A program made the translations under genes and the position numbers. 64,000 nucleotides of DNA from contig DASQDI010000119.1 in NCBI GenBank assembly GCA_035634255.1, forward strand, positions 1 through 64,000, in the 5' to 3' direction. How positions within the stretch are numbered: position 1 is the stretch's first letter; the number at the start of each line of letters is the position of its first letter. Shown one piece after another: positions 45,813 through 54,586 of this stretch. Source of the stretch: DATLMR01 sp035634255. GTDB taxonomy: Bacteria > Acidobacteriota > Blastocatellia > UBA7656. Under the pieces are notes generated by a model, which saw nothing but the letters and a program-made list of their open reading frames with translations, ran no database searches and was not told the DNA's origin.

Positions 45813-47234
45813 ATGTTTAAAGCGGTCCGGTCGCACGTCGGTCATCTCGTCAAATATCTCGTCACAATCGCCCTGCCCGTCGCCCTCGTCTGCGGGGCCG
45901 CCCCGGCCCGGCAGCAGAGGGACTTTTCGCGCGAGGCCGCGCGGCGTGCGCCCGACTGGGTGCGCGGCGGCGTCTATTACGAGATATTCCCGCGCGCTTT
46001 TTCCAAAGAGGGGAACTTCAACGGCATTACCGCGAGGCTCGACGACCTGAAGAACCTCGGGGTCAACATCCTCTGGCTGATGCCGATCCACCCCATCGGC
46101 CAGGAGAAGAAGAAGGGCTCCGTCGGCAGCCCTTACGCCGTGCGTGACTTCTACGCGATCAACCCCGATTACGGCACCAAAGAAGACCTCCGCCGCCTGG
46201 TCTCGGAAGCGCACAGGCGGGGCATGAAGGTGATCATCGACATCGTGGCCAATCACACGGCGTGGGACAGCGTGATGATGAAGACCCCCGACTTCTACAC
46301 CCGCGACGCGGGCGGCAAGGTCATCCCGCCCGTGCCTGACTGGGCCGACGTGGCCGACCTCAATTACGACAACGCGGGGCTGCGCGCTTACATGATCGAG
46401 ATGATGAAGTACTGGCTGAAGGAGTTCGACCTTGACGGCTTCCGCTGCGACGTGGCGGGGTTCGTGCCGACCGACTTCTGGGAGCGCGCGCGCGAGGAAC
46501 TTGAGAAGGTCAAGCCGGACATCGTGATGCTGGCCGAGTGGCACTCGCCCGACCTGATGGTCAAGGCATTCGACGCCGATTATGCGTGGCCCTTCCACAG
46601 CGCGATAACCGAAGTCCTGACGGGCAACGCCCCGGCCTCGCGCCTGCGCGAGACGTGGGAGGAGGAGCGCGCGAAGTTCCCTCGCGGGACTCTCCACATG
46701 CGGTTCTCCGACAACCACGACGAGCGGCGCGCAATCGCGCGGTTCGGGGAGCGCGGCGCTCTGGCCGCCTCCGCCCTCGTCTTCACGATGGATGGGGTGC
46801 CTCTGCTTTACAACGGCATGGAGGCCGGGGACACGACCGAATCGGGCGCGCCCGCGCTCTTCGAGAAGATGCCCGTCTTCTGGCAGATATCGGAGCGGCG
46901 GCCCGAGTTCCCTCGGTTCTACCGGCAGATCATCGCGCTCAGGCGCGGCTCGCCGGCCTTGCAGCAGGGCGCGACCACATGGCTCAGGAATTCGGACGAG
47001 GCGCGGGTCGTGACCTACGCGCGCCGCGCGGGGGGCGAAGAATTTCTCGTGGCCATCAACCTGTCCAACCGGCCCTTCGTCGGTTTCGTCGAGGCGGGGC
47101 ACGGGTCGGCCTTCTCCGAAGTGACCCCCGACCTGAGCGGGTCGCCGGAGCGTGCGAAGGCCGAAAGGCCGGCGGGCCTGCCCGCCCTCGCTCTGGACGC
47201 CTGGGGGTTCAGGATTTTCAGGAGGGGGCAGTAG
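45813..47234 (+). CDS. Exported GH13 alpha-amylase-family enzyme
   Basis: About 473 residues from the ATG at 45813; GGGGAAGG lies upstream, and a TTG one codon earlier is less likely. Signal peptide, then a GH13 barrel with the N-terminal motif GGVYYEIFPRAF. The catalytic residues are Asp in GFRCDVAGF, Glu in MLAEWHSP and Asp in FSDNHDE. It lacks the N-terminal sandwich of the other two GH13 proteins, so its substrate probably differs; alpha-glucosidase or maltogenic amylase are both possible. It is the last gene of the starch locus, and a repeat element starts directly after the stop. Confidence 0.88.
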   Translation: MFKAVRSHVGHLVKYLVTIALPVALVCGAAPARQQRDFSREAARRAPDWVRGGVYYEIFPRAFSKEGNFNGITARLDDLKNLGVNILWLMPIHPIGQEKKKGSVGSPYAVRDFYAINPDYGTKEDLRRLVSEAHRRGMKVIIDIVANHTAWDSVMMKTPDFYTRDAGGKVIPPVPDWADVADLNYDNAGLRAYMIEMMKYWLKEFDLDGFRCDVAGFVPTDFWERAREELEKVKPDIVMLAEWHSPDLMVKAFDADYAWPFHSAITEVLTGNAPASRLRETWEEERAKFPRGTLHMRFSDNHDERRAIARFGERGALAASALVFTMDGVPLLYNGMEAGDTTESGAPALFEKMPVFWQISERRPEFPRFYRQIIALRRGSPALQQGATTWLRNSDEARVVTYARRAGGEEFLVAINLSNRPFVGFVEAGHGSAFSEVTPDLSGSPERAKAERPAGLPALALDAWGFRIFRRGQ

Positions 47235-47278
47235 CAGGCATCAGGAGTCAGGAGTCAGGGGGCAGGGAGGGAACAGAG
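47235..47278. repeat. Dispersed repeat arm, copy C (upstream of the four-helix-bundle gene)
   Basis: An arm-type sequence of CAGGAGTCAGG and CAGGGGGCAGGGAGG units begins at the base after the GH13 stop codon. The conserved core is not seen here. With copy D it brackets the four-helix-bundle gene. Confidence 0.5.
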
Positions 47279-47303
47279 ATGGGCGGGCGGCGCGCGCGCG
47301 GTC

Positions 47304-47343
47304 CCAGGTCATAAGCCGATGATTGAGACCTGGAGGATTTTTT
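47304..47343 (+). promoter_or_regulatory. Leader hairpin overlapping the ribosome-binding site of the four-helix-bundle gene
   Basis: CCAGGTC (47304-47310) pairs with GACCTGG (47327-47333). The 3' arm shares two bases with the Shine-Dalgarno GGAGGA (47332-47337), which is followed by six T and the ATG at 47344. The hairpin plus T-run also resembles a terminator, so the leader may gate expression. Confidence 0.5.
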
Positions 47344-47709
47344 ATGCCCGTGATGAGTTATCAGGACTTGGGGGGCTGGCAGAAGTCTATGGATTTAGTC
47401 GTTGAATGTTACCGAGTCGCCAATCACTTTCCCGGAACGGAGACGTATGGCTTAACAAGCCAGCTTCGAAGGGCGGCAGTTTCGATCCCAGCGAACATCG
47501 CGGAAGGTCACGGGCGCAGGCATACCAGAGATTTCATCAGGTACCTCTCGATTGCTTATGGCTCTTTAATGGAAGTCGAAACCCATATGCACATCGCGAA
47601 CAGGCTGCGGTACATAGATGGTCACTCGCTCGAACTTGTAATCAGGAGGACCGGGGAGATAGGGCGAATGCTTAACGGGCTGATCCAGTCCTCAGGCCGG
47701 AAGGTGTGA
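47344..47709 (+). CDS. Four-helix-bundle protein (S23/IVP family)
   Basis: A 121-residue protein from the ATG at 47344, with GGAGGA six T upstream. An in-frame TTG at 47323 lies inside the leader hairpin and is less likely. SYQDLGGWQKSMDLVVECYR at the N-terminus and SIPANIAEGHGRR in the middle are diagnostic of the S23/IVP family first found in 23S rRNA intervening sequences and related to the Avd protein of diversity-generating retroelements. The family forms pentameric helical bundles that bind nucleic acid. There is no rRNA gene or reverse transcriptase nearby. The gene lies between two copies of the dispersed repeat. Confidence 0.9.
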   Translation: MPVMSYQDLGGWQKSMDLVVECYRVANHFPGTETYGLTSQLRRAAVSIPANIAEGHGRRHTRDFIRYLSIAYGSLMEVETHMHIANRLRYIDGHSLELVIRRTGEIGRMLNGLIQSSGRKV

Positions 47710-47712
47710 ATC

Positions 47713-47816
47713 GGGGGTCAGTGGCCGGGAGTCAGGGGTTAGCGTAGGAAGAGAGTTACGAATCATTCAAGCGCCTGTTCCCTCCCTGACCCCTGGCCCC
47801 CGACCACTGACCACTG
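47713..47816. repeat. Dispersed repeat, copy D (3' of the four-helix-bundle gene)
   Basis: Arms GGGGTCAGTGGCCGGGAGTC (47714 onward) and CCTGGCCCCCGACCACTGAC (ending near 47812) are inverted copies with about five mismatches in 29. Between them lies a diverged core in reverse orientation: AAGAGAGTTACGAATCATTC (47749-47768). It starts 3 bp after the four-helix-bundle stop. Confidence 0.7.
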
Positions 47817-47826
47817 TAGAATTACC

Positions 47827-47837
47827 ATCACAGTGAT
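47827..47837 (+). promoter_or_regulatory. Small palindrome upstream of xylF
   Basis: ATCAC-A-GTGAT, an 11-bp dyad 22 bp before the xylF start. It could be an operator, but it is short and unsupported by other copies. Confidence 0.25.
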
Positions 47838-47858
47838 TGAGAACAAAGGAGCTTTCTC

Positions 47859-48956
47859 ATGCGATATGCTGGAGCATTGACCGCGATCCTGCTTGCCATA
47901 ACGTTGCTCGCCGCCGGGTGCGTGAACGCGCCCCCGGACAGGAATGCCGGAGCGCCGGGCGGGCCTTCCGGGAAGGTGCGCATAGGGCTTTCTATGGACA
48001 CGCTCAAGGAAGAGCGGTGGCAGAGTGATCGCGACTTATTCCTCGCGCGCGCGCAGGAGCTCGGCGCCGAGGTGCTGGTGCAGGTGGCCAACGGCGACGA
48101 CGCCGTGCAGACTCAGCAGTCCGAGAACCTGCTGACCCAGGGCGTTGACGTGCTGGTCGTCGTGCCGCACAACGGGGAGGTGGCCGCCTCGATAGTCGAC
48201 TCGGCCAAGCGGCAGGGCGTGCCGGTCATCAGTTATGACCGCCTCATCCGCAACAGCGACGTGGACCTCTACATCTCGTTCGACAACGTGAAGGTCGGGG
48301 AGTTGCAGGCCAAGTACCTGCTCGAACGCGCGCCGAAAGGCAACTACGTGCTCATCGGCGGGGCGCCCACCGACAACAACGCGAGGCTCTTCCGCGAGGG
48401 CCAGATGAACGTGCTCAAGCCCGCCATCGATTCCGGGGACATCAAGATAGTCGCCGACCAGTGGGCGCGCGAGTGGCTCGCGAACGAGGCCCTGAAGCAT
48501 ACGGAGAACGCCCTCACGCAGGCGAACAACAACGTGGCGGCCGTAGTCGTCTCGAACGACGGGACGGCCGGCGGGGTCGTGCAGGCGCTTGAGGAGCAGA
48601 AGCTCAGCGGCAAGGTGCTCGTATCCGGGCAGGACGCCGACGTGGCGGCGCTCCAGCGCATACTCGAGGGCAAGCAGTCGATGACGGTCTATAAGCCCAT
48701 CAAGCCGCTCGCCACGCGGGCCGCCGAGGCCGCCATCGCGCTCGCGCGCAAGGAGAAGCCGGAGACGAATGGGGCGGTCAACAACGGGCGGAAGGACGTG
48801 CCTTCGATCCTGCTCGAACCCGTCGTCGTCGATAAGAGCAACATAGCCGACACGGTGATCAAGGACGGCTTCCGGAAGCTGGAAGATGTCTACAAGAACG
48901 TGCCTCGCGATCAGTGGCCGCAGGCGGCCCAGGCCAAGGCCATAGGCGGCAACTGA
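47859..48956 (+). CDS. xylF: Sugar ABC transporter substrate-binding lipoprotein (XylF-like)
   Basis: A 365-residue periplasmic-binding lipoprotein with lipobox LLAAGC near residue 21. The type I fold matches XylF: IGLSMDTLKEERWQSDRDLF at the start, VISYDRLIRNSDVDLYISFD for hinge and ligand contacts, and GQDADVAALQRI. AAAGGAG lies upstream of the ATG. It leads a complete xylF-xylG-xylH set. XylF types bind D-xylose; close relatives take other monosaccharides, so the substrate is probable, not certain. Confidence 0.9.
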   Translation: MRYAGALTAILLAITLLAAGCVNAPPDRNAGAPGGPSGKVRIGLSMDTLKEERWQSDRDLFLARAQELGAEVLVQVANGDDAVQTQQSENLLTQGVDVLVVVPHNGEVAASIVDSAKRQGVPVISYDRLIRNSDVDLYISFDNVKVGELQAKYLLERAPKGNYVLIGGAPTDNNARLFREGQMNVLKPAIDSGDIKIVADQWAREWLANEALKHTENALTQANNNVAAVVVSNDGTAGGVVQALEEQKLSGKVLVSGQDADVAALQRILEGKQSMTVYKPIKPLATRAAEAAIALARKEKPETNGAVNNGRKDVPSILLEPVVVDKSNIADTVIKDGFRKLEDVYKNVPRDQWPQAAQAKAIGGN

Positions 48957-48986
48957 TCGCCCAACCTTTCGACAACAGGCGAATAT

Positions 48987-50537
48987 ATGTCAGGAAGTGA
49001 CGGCCCGCCGCTCCTGGAAATGCTCGAGATCACCAAGACTTTCCCCGGCGTGCGCGCCCTGGACGGGGTGACCTTCGACCTCTCCGAGGGGGAGATTCAC
49101 GCGCTCGTGGGCGAGAATGGCGCGGGCAAGTCCACCCTCATGAAAATCCTCGGGGGCGTCTACCCTTACCCCGAATACGGCGGCGAAGTGCGGATCAAAG
49201 GCGAGGCCCACCGCTTCGCGAACGTGAAGGACGCGGAGTCCGCGGGCGTCGCCGTGATCTTTCAGGAGCTGTCGCTCGTCAAAGACATGACGGTCGGCGA
49301 GAACATCTTCCTCGGGCGCGAGCCGCGCAGCTACGGCGTCATTCGGTGGAGCGAGCTCTACAGCCGCGCGCAGAACCTCCTCGACGACCTCCACCTGCCC
49401 ATCGACCCCCGGACCCCCGTCCGCAACCTCGGCATCGGCCAGCAACAACTGGTCGAGATCGCCAAGGCGCTCGCCACCAAAGACACGCGCATCCTCGTGC
49501 TCGACGAGCCGACCGCCGCGCTCACCGACACCGAAGTCGAGACGCTCTACTCAATCCTCGCGAAACTGCGCGGGCGCAGGGTCGGGATGATCTACATCTC
49601 GCACAAGCTCGAGGAGGTCTTCCACCTGGGCGACCGCATAACCGTGCTGCGCGACGGCCGGACCGTCAGCACCCACGCGACGAAAGACATCGACAAGCAG
49701 AGGGTCATCTCCCTGATGGTGGGCCGCGAGGTCGGCCAGCTCTTCCCCAAGCCCGAGCACCAGCCGGGGGATGTCGTCTTCGAAGCGCGGAACATCACGG
49801 TCAGGGACCCGGTCGTGCCGGGCAAGCGGCTGGTCGATAACGTCAGCTTCAAGGTGCGACGGGGCGAGGTGGTGGGCATCGCGGGGCTGATGGGCGCGGG
49901 CCGAAGCGACCTGCTGATGGGCGTCTTCGGCGCGCACTCCGGGCGCACTTCCGGGGATCTGCTGATCGAGGGCAAGCCGGTGAGGGTGTCGAGCCCCGGC
50001 GAGGCCATCAAAAACGGCCTCGGGTTCGTGACCGAAGACCGCAAGCGCTACGGGCTCGTGCTCGATCAGACGATCCTCAACAACATGACCCTCGCGAGCC
50101 TCCACCGCCTGTCCGGGCGGTACGTGACCAACATCGACGCGGAGGCGAGCGCCGGGGAGCGGGAGATGCGCAACCTCCGCATCAAGGCCCCCAACGTCTT
50201 CACGGCTGTCGGCACCCTCTCGGGCGGCAACCAGCAGAAAGTGGTCGTCGCGAAATGGCTCCTGACTCAGCCGGTCGTGCTCTTCCTCGACGAGCCGACG
50301 CGGGGCATCGACATAGGGGCCAAGCAGGAGATATACGCGCAGATAAATAAGCTCGCCGAGACGGGGCTCGCAATCGTGGTGGTCTCGTCGGAGCTGCCCG
50401 AAGTCCTGGGGCTCTCCGACCGCGTGCTGGTCCTGCACGAAGGCCGCCTCACGGGCGAGTTCGCCCGCGCGGAGGCGACGCCGGACGCGGTGATGGCCTG
50501 CGCCACGGGGCACTCGATTAAACTGGTTCGAGATTGA
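48987..50537 (+). CDS. xylG: Sugar ABC transporter ATPase with two nucleotide-binding domains (XylG-like)
   Basis: A 516-residue protein of two fused ABC domains, as in all CUT2 sugar importers. The first domain has Walker A GENGAGKST, signature LGIGQQQLVEIAKAL and Walker B ILVLDEPTAAL. The second has the degenerate P-loop GLMGAGRSD, signature LSGGNQQKVVVAKWL and VLFLDEPTRGID. It lies between xylF (30 bp) and xylH (27 bp). The Shine-Dalgarno is weak. Confidence 0.93.
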   Translation: MSGSDGPPLLEMLEITKTFPGVRALDGVTFDLSEGEIHALVGENGAGKSTLMKILGGVYPYPEYGGEVRIKGEAHRFANVKDAESAGVAVIFQELSLVKDMTVGENIFLGREPRSYGVIRWSELYSRAQNLLDDLHLPIDPRTPVRNLGIGQQQLVEIAKALATKDTRILVLDEPTAALTDTEVETLYSILAKLRGRRVGMIYISHKLEEVFHLGDRITVLRDGRTVSTHATKDIDKQRVISLMVGREVGQLFPKPEHQPGDVVFEARNITVRDPVVPGKRLVDNVSFKVRRGEVVGIAGLMGAGRSDLLMGVFGAHSGRTSGDLLIEGKPVRVSSPGEAIKNGLGFVTEDRKRYGLVLDQTILNNMTLASLHRLSGRYVTNIDAEASAGEREMRNLRIKAPNVFTAVGTLSGGNQQKVVVAKWLLTQPVVLFLDEPTRGIDIGAKQEIYAQINKLAETGLAIVVVSSELPEVLGLSDRVLVLHEGRLTGEFARAEATPDAVMACATGHSIKLVRD

Positions 50538-50564
50538 ATTACGGGAAAACTTGACGAGGTCAAA

Positions 50565-51767
50565 ATGGAGAAACAAGCCTCCGAACCTGTCGTAGACCGC
50601 CCGCCGGTGACGGCGGACTCCGCGCCCCAGGCCGGGGCCGGAAGATTCAGGCTGCCCACCGACGCCCTGCGCGCTTACGCGATGGTGATCGCGCTCATCG
50701 CCATCTGGGTGTACTTTTACTGGACGAACGACGTCTTCCTCGACCCGCGCAACTTCTCGAACCTGATGCGGCAGACGGCGGTGACGGGCGTGCTCGCGGT
50801 CGGCATGCTGATGGTCATCGTCACGGGCCAGATCGACCTGTCCGTCGGCTCGGTCGTCGGCCTCGCCGGGGGCATCGCGGCAATCGCTCAGGGGTGGCTC
50901 GGCTGGGGGCTCGCGCCCTCCATCGCCGCGGGGGTCGGGGTCGCGATGGCCATCGGGTGCCTGCATGGGTCGCTCGTGGCTTACGCCAACATCCCCGCCT
51001 TCATCGTCACTCTCGGGGGCCTGCTGGCATGGCGCGGCGCGATAAAGGGGATGTCGAAAGGCAACACGATCCCCATCGAGCTCGAAGGCTTCAGGGCCAT
51101 CGGGCAGTCCTACGTCGCCCCGGTCGTGGGGTACGCGATTGCCGCGGTCGCCGTGGCCGCCATCGCGTGGCTCGCCCTGCGGCGCAACGCCGCGCGGAAG
51201 CGGTACGGCCTGAAGCCGGAGAACCCGCTCAACCTGGTGATGCGCGTCCTCGGCCCCTCGGTCATAGTCGTCGGCTTCATCTGGATGCTGAACTCTTACG
51301 CGGGCGTGCCGATACCCGTCATCATCCTTCTGGCCGTCGCGCTCGCCGGCGCTTTCATAACTCAGAACACCACGTTCGGGCGGTACCTCTACGCCATCGG
51401 CGGCAACCCTGACGCGGCCCGCCTGTCAGGCATCAACATTCGAAGACACATCCTCGCGGTCTTTATAATCATGGGCGCGCTCACGGGAGTCGCCGCCATC
51501 ATCTACACGGCGCGGGTCGGCAGCGCCTCGCCCGACGCGGGGGTTCTGCTCGAACTCGACGCCATCGCCGCCTGCGTCATCGGAGGCGCGAGCCTGATGG
51601 GGGGGCGGGGCACGGTCTTCGGGGCCTGCCTCGGCGCGTTGTTTATGGCGACGCTCGACAACGGGATGTCGTTGAATAACGTGCAGGACTACATCCAGGA
51701 CATAATCAAGGGCGTGATCCTGGTGGCCGCCGTGGGCGTTGACATGATCGGCCGCAGGAGCGGCTGA
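50565..51767 (+). CDS. xylH: Sugar ABC transporter permease (XylH-like)
   Basis: A 400-residue CUT2-family permease with about ten transmembrane helices. GMLMVIVTGQIDLSVGSVVG and the ATPase contact loop region GGNPDAARLSGINIRR are typical of XylH and RbsC relatives. GAGG precedes the ATG. It closes the xylFGH operon; no xylA, xylB or xylR is in the window. Confidence 0.92.
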   Translation: MEKQASEPVVDRPPVTADSAPQAGAGRFRLPTDALRAYAMVIALIAIWVYFYWTNDVFLDPRNFSNLMRQTAVTGVLAVGMLMVIVTGQIDLSVGSVVGLAGGIAAIAQGWLGWGLAPSIAAGVGVAMAIGCLHGSLVAYANIPAFIVTLGGLLAWRGAIKGMSKGNTIPIELEGFRAIGQSYVAPVVGYAIAAVAVAAIAWLALRRNAARKRYGLKPENPLNLVMRVLGPSVIVVGFIWMLNSYAGVPIPVIILLAVALAGAFITQNTTFGRYLYAIGGNPDAARLSGINIRRHILAVFIIMGALTGVAAIIYTARVGSASPDAGVLLELDAIAACVIGGASLMGGRGTVFGACLGALFMATLDNGMSLNNVQDYIQDIIKGVILVAAVGVDMIGRRSG

Positions 51768-51836
51768 CGCGGGCCGGCCGCGCCCGGACCATAACCGCTT
51801 GCCGATCTTCGCGGCGGCTCCCTATAATTTCCCTTT

Positions 51837-52967
51837 ATGACTAATCACGCGACGGATCACAGGGTGGAGCTGCTCGGACTTGACGCGGGAGAACTGCGCG
51901 AGTTCATGTCGGGGCTCGGCGAAAAGCCTTTTCGCGCCCGCCAGCTTTACGACGCGATCTACCGCCGGCGGATCACCGACTTTGAGTCGATGACCGACCT
52001 GCCCAAAACCCTCCGCCGCATACTCGAAGAGCGCGCGGTCGTGACCCGCACCCGGATCGACAACCTCTTCGTATCGTCCGACGGCACGCGGCGGTTCCTG
52101 CTGAAGCTCGGGGACGGCCGCGAAGTCGAGGCGGTCTTCATGCCGGAAGAGCGGCGAGACACCGTCTGCATTTCCAGCCAGGTCGGCTGCCCCCTCGCCT
52201 GCGATTTCTGCATGACGGGGGTCTTAGGTCTGAAGCGCAACATGACGGTGGGGGAGATCGTCTCGCAGATCGTGCTCGTGCTCAACGAGGTGTACGGGCC
52301 GGGCGGGGGGAATCGGCCCGACGCGGGGTCCGTCAGGCTCGAAAAAGAGCTGTGGGACGACAGGCGTTTTAGGAAATTCCACACGAACATAGTGATGATG
52401 GGCATGGGCGAGCCCCTGCTCAATTACGATAACGTGATGAAGTCGATCAGACTCTTCGCCTCCGACGAGGGGCTCGCCATAACCGCGCGCCGGGTGACTC
52501 TTTCGACCGCCGGCATAGTGCCGCGCATCTACGACCTCGCGGGCGAAGACATCCGCCCGCGCCTCGCGATCTCGCTCACGGCGGCGACCGACGAGGTGCG
52601 CAACCGCCTCTTCCCGATCAACCGCAAGTACCCGCTCGCGGAGCTGATGGAGGCGTGCAGGAAGTTCCCGCTCGGGGAGCGCGAGCGCCTCACCTTCGAG
52701 TACGTGATGCTGGCGGGGGTGAACGACAGCGACCGCGACGCGCGCGATCTGGTGCGCCTTCTTTCGACCACGAAGGCCATGGTCAATCTCATCCCTCACA
52801 ACCCCGCGCCTGAACTCCCGTACCTGTCGTCCCCGATGGGGCGCATACTCGAATTCCAAAGCATTCTCACCCAATCCGGGCTCCCTTCGTTCATCCGCAG
52901 GCCGCGCGGGCAGGACATCTCCGCCGCCTGCGGCCAGCTCGCCGCCCGCCATCAGGCTTCGGCTTGA
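51837..52967 (+). CDS. rlmN: 23S rRNA/tRNA (adenine-C2) methyltransferase RlmN
   Basis: A 376-residue radical-SAM methyltransferase that modifies A2503 of 23S rRNA and A37 of some tRNAs. The iron-sulfur motif is CPLACDFCMTG (CxxxCxxC). The GMGEPLLNYDNV motif and the C-terminal Cys of the dyad (SAACGQL) are present. An extra loop of about 25 residues lies between VLVLNE and the TNIVMMGMGEP motif, compared with the E. coli enzyme. It stands alone, 69 bp after xylH. Confidence 0.95.
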   Translation: MTNHATDHRVELLGLDAGELREFMSGLGEKPFRARQLYDAIYRRRITDFESMTDLPKTLRRILEERAVVTRTRIDNLFVSSDGTRRFLLKLGDGREVEAVFMPEERRDTVCISSQVGCPLACDFCMTGVLGLKRNMTVGEIVSQIVLVLNEVYGPGGGNRPDAGSVRLEKELWDDRRFRKFHTNIVMMGMGEPLLNYDNVMKSIRLFASDEGLAITARRVTLSTAGIVPRIYDLAGEDIRPRLAISLTAATDEVRNRLFPINRKYPLAELMEACRKFPLGERERLTFEYVMLAGVNDSDRDARDLVRLLSTTKAMVNLIPHNPAPELPYLSSPMGRILEFQSILTQSGLPSFIRRPRGQDISAACGQLAARHQASA

Positions 52968-52999
52968 CCCTTTCCTTGCTTAACTGGTAAAAGGCGCGT

Positions 53000-54514
53000 G
53001 TGACCGGCCACGCCCCAACCCCGGAAGAGTTGAGCCGCGCGAGATACGAGCTGGAGATCTTCCTGCTCGGCGGGGATTTCGACCTATACGAAGACGGGCG
53101 ATTCCTTTCCGCGGTTGAGCGCGGGCACTGCTCGGCGGAGCCTTCGTACGGCAAGCTGATACTGTCCTGCTGGGGCGACGGGTGGGCGCGCTCGTGGCGC
53201 GTCGTCGCGTGCGAAGCAACACCGGGCGCGGTCAGCCTCCAATGCTGTAAACGGCTCGGGCAGGTCCGCTCGGTCGTGTCCCTCGCCCGCACGGTGTCGG
53301 GCGAAAACACTTTGGCGCGGGCCTCGCGGGTTCGGAGCGGCTTCACTTCGGAACTCGCGCGATTGATCGAGGCGAATCTCGAAGGCGCGCGAGTAGAGCA
53401 GGTTCGAGGCCGCTACAGCCAGTTCATAATCAAAGAGGGCAACCGGACGTTCGCCGGCATCGGGGTATCCGAAGGTGAGCCGCAGGCCGCCATCGATGGG
53501 GCTCTGGGAGCCTGCCTCATGTGGCTCAGGAGCCTCTCCCGCCGCAATAAGTCCGCGAACGAGCGCCCGAATGGGCTGAAGATATTCGCCCCTCGCGGCC
53601 GCTCGCACACCATCGCGGCAAGATTGATGCTGGTCGAAGCCGGGGCCTCAACCGTCTCGCTTTACGAAGTCGATCAGGAGAGCGGGGCGGTCTCGCCCGT
53701 GTCGCCCTTCGATCAGGGCGATCTCGCGGACAATCTCAGGGCCGCAAGGAAGCGGGCCACATGGCCCCGCGAGGAGCTCCCGCCCGCCCTCGTCTCGCGG
53801 CTCCGGCCGATCATCGAGCTTGCGCCGGAGTTGATCGAACTGCGGAGGCGCGGGACGTGGGCCGAGCTTTCCATCAACGGGCTCACCTTCGCGCGGGCCT
53901 CTCTGAGGGGTGAAAAGATCGAGTTCGGGGTCGAGTCCGTCAGGACATTGCGCGAGCCCGTCGGCGAGGGCCTGCGCCGCCTCGTCCTCGAAATCGCCGA
54001 GAGGCGAAGGGCCGATTCAACCGACACCCAACACCACATCTACCGCGCGCACGCCGAGAGGTGGCTCGAATCCGCCCTGCGCAGGGACGTGAGTGCGCTC
54101 GACACACATGACGCGCGGCTCGACCCGCGCTTCGCCTACTCGCAGGTGCCGGCCTACCGGGGCGAGCAGAGGGCGTTCATCGACCTGCTGGGGGTAACGA
54201 GGGAGGGCCGTCTGGTCGTGATGGAATTGAAGGTCTCGGAAGACTCGGAGGCTCCTTTTCAGGGGCTCGATTACTGGATGCGAGTCGAGTGGCACAGGGG
54301 GCGGGGAGACTTCGCGCGCCGGGGGTACTTCAAAGGGGCGGCGCTTTCGGACGAGCCCGCGTTGCTTTATCTGGTCGCGCCCCTCTTCCGTTTTCATAAG
54401 GCCACGAGGCTGATCGCGGGGGCGATCTCCAGCCGGGTGCCGGTCTATCGCGTCGGCATAAACACGGACTGGCGGGCCGGAATTCGCGTCCTGTTGAAAG
54501 AGCGGTTGAATTGA
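53000..54514 (+). CDS. PD-(D/E)XK nuclease-domain protein of unknown function
   Basis: A 504-residue protein starting at GTG with AAAAGG upstream. The first 320 residues match nothing I recognise; they open with a predicted small domain containing YELEIFLLGGDFDLYEDGRF. The C-terminal 170 residues look like a restriction-endonuclease-type domain: Asp395 (AFIDLLGV) and Glu409-Leu-Lys411 (VVMELKV) form an intact D...ExK site, and a predicted helix precedes them (HAERWLESALRRDVSAL). A DNA-repair or defence role is possible. No partner genes are adjacent. Confidence 0.68.
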   Translation: MTGHAPTPEELSRARYELEIFLLGGDFDLYEDGRFLSAVERGHCSAEPSYGKLILSCWGDGWARSWRVVACEATPGAVSLQCCKRLGQVRSVVSLARTVSGENTLARASRVRSGFTSELARLIEANLEGARVEQVRGRYSQFIIKEGNRTFAGIGVSEGEPQAAIDGALGACLMWLRSLSRRNKSANERPNGLKIFAPRGRSHTIAARLMLVEAGASTVSLYEVDQESGAVSPVSPFDQGDLADNLRAARKRATWPREELPPALVSRLRPIIELAPELIELRRRGTWAELSINGLTFARASLRGEKIEFGVESVRTLREPVGEGLRRLVLEIAERRRADSTDTQHHIYRAHAERWLESALRRDVSALDTHDARLDPRFAYSQVPAYRGEQRAFIDLLGVTREGRLVVMELKVSEDSEAPFQGLDYWMRVEWHRGRGDFARRGYFKGAALSDEPALLYLVAPLFRFHKATRLIAGAISSRVPVYRVGINTDWRAGIRVLLKERLN

Positions 54515-54532
54515 CCGGTGGGGCGTGGGGGC

Positions 54533-54560
54533 AAAAACAAAGGGCACACAGAGTGTGCCC
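54533..54560 (-). terminator. Intrinsic terminator for the leftward small-membrane-protein genes
   Basis: GGGCACAC (54542-54549) and GTGTGCCC (54553-54560) form a perfect 8-bp stem with a 3-nt loop. On the minus strand it is followed by TTTGTTTTT (54541-54533). It lies 26 bp beyond the stop of the small gene at 54587. Confidence 0.8.
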
Positions 54561-54586
54561 CAACCTTAACCCCCTTGCTCGTTCGG

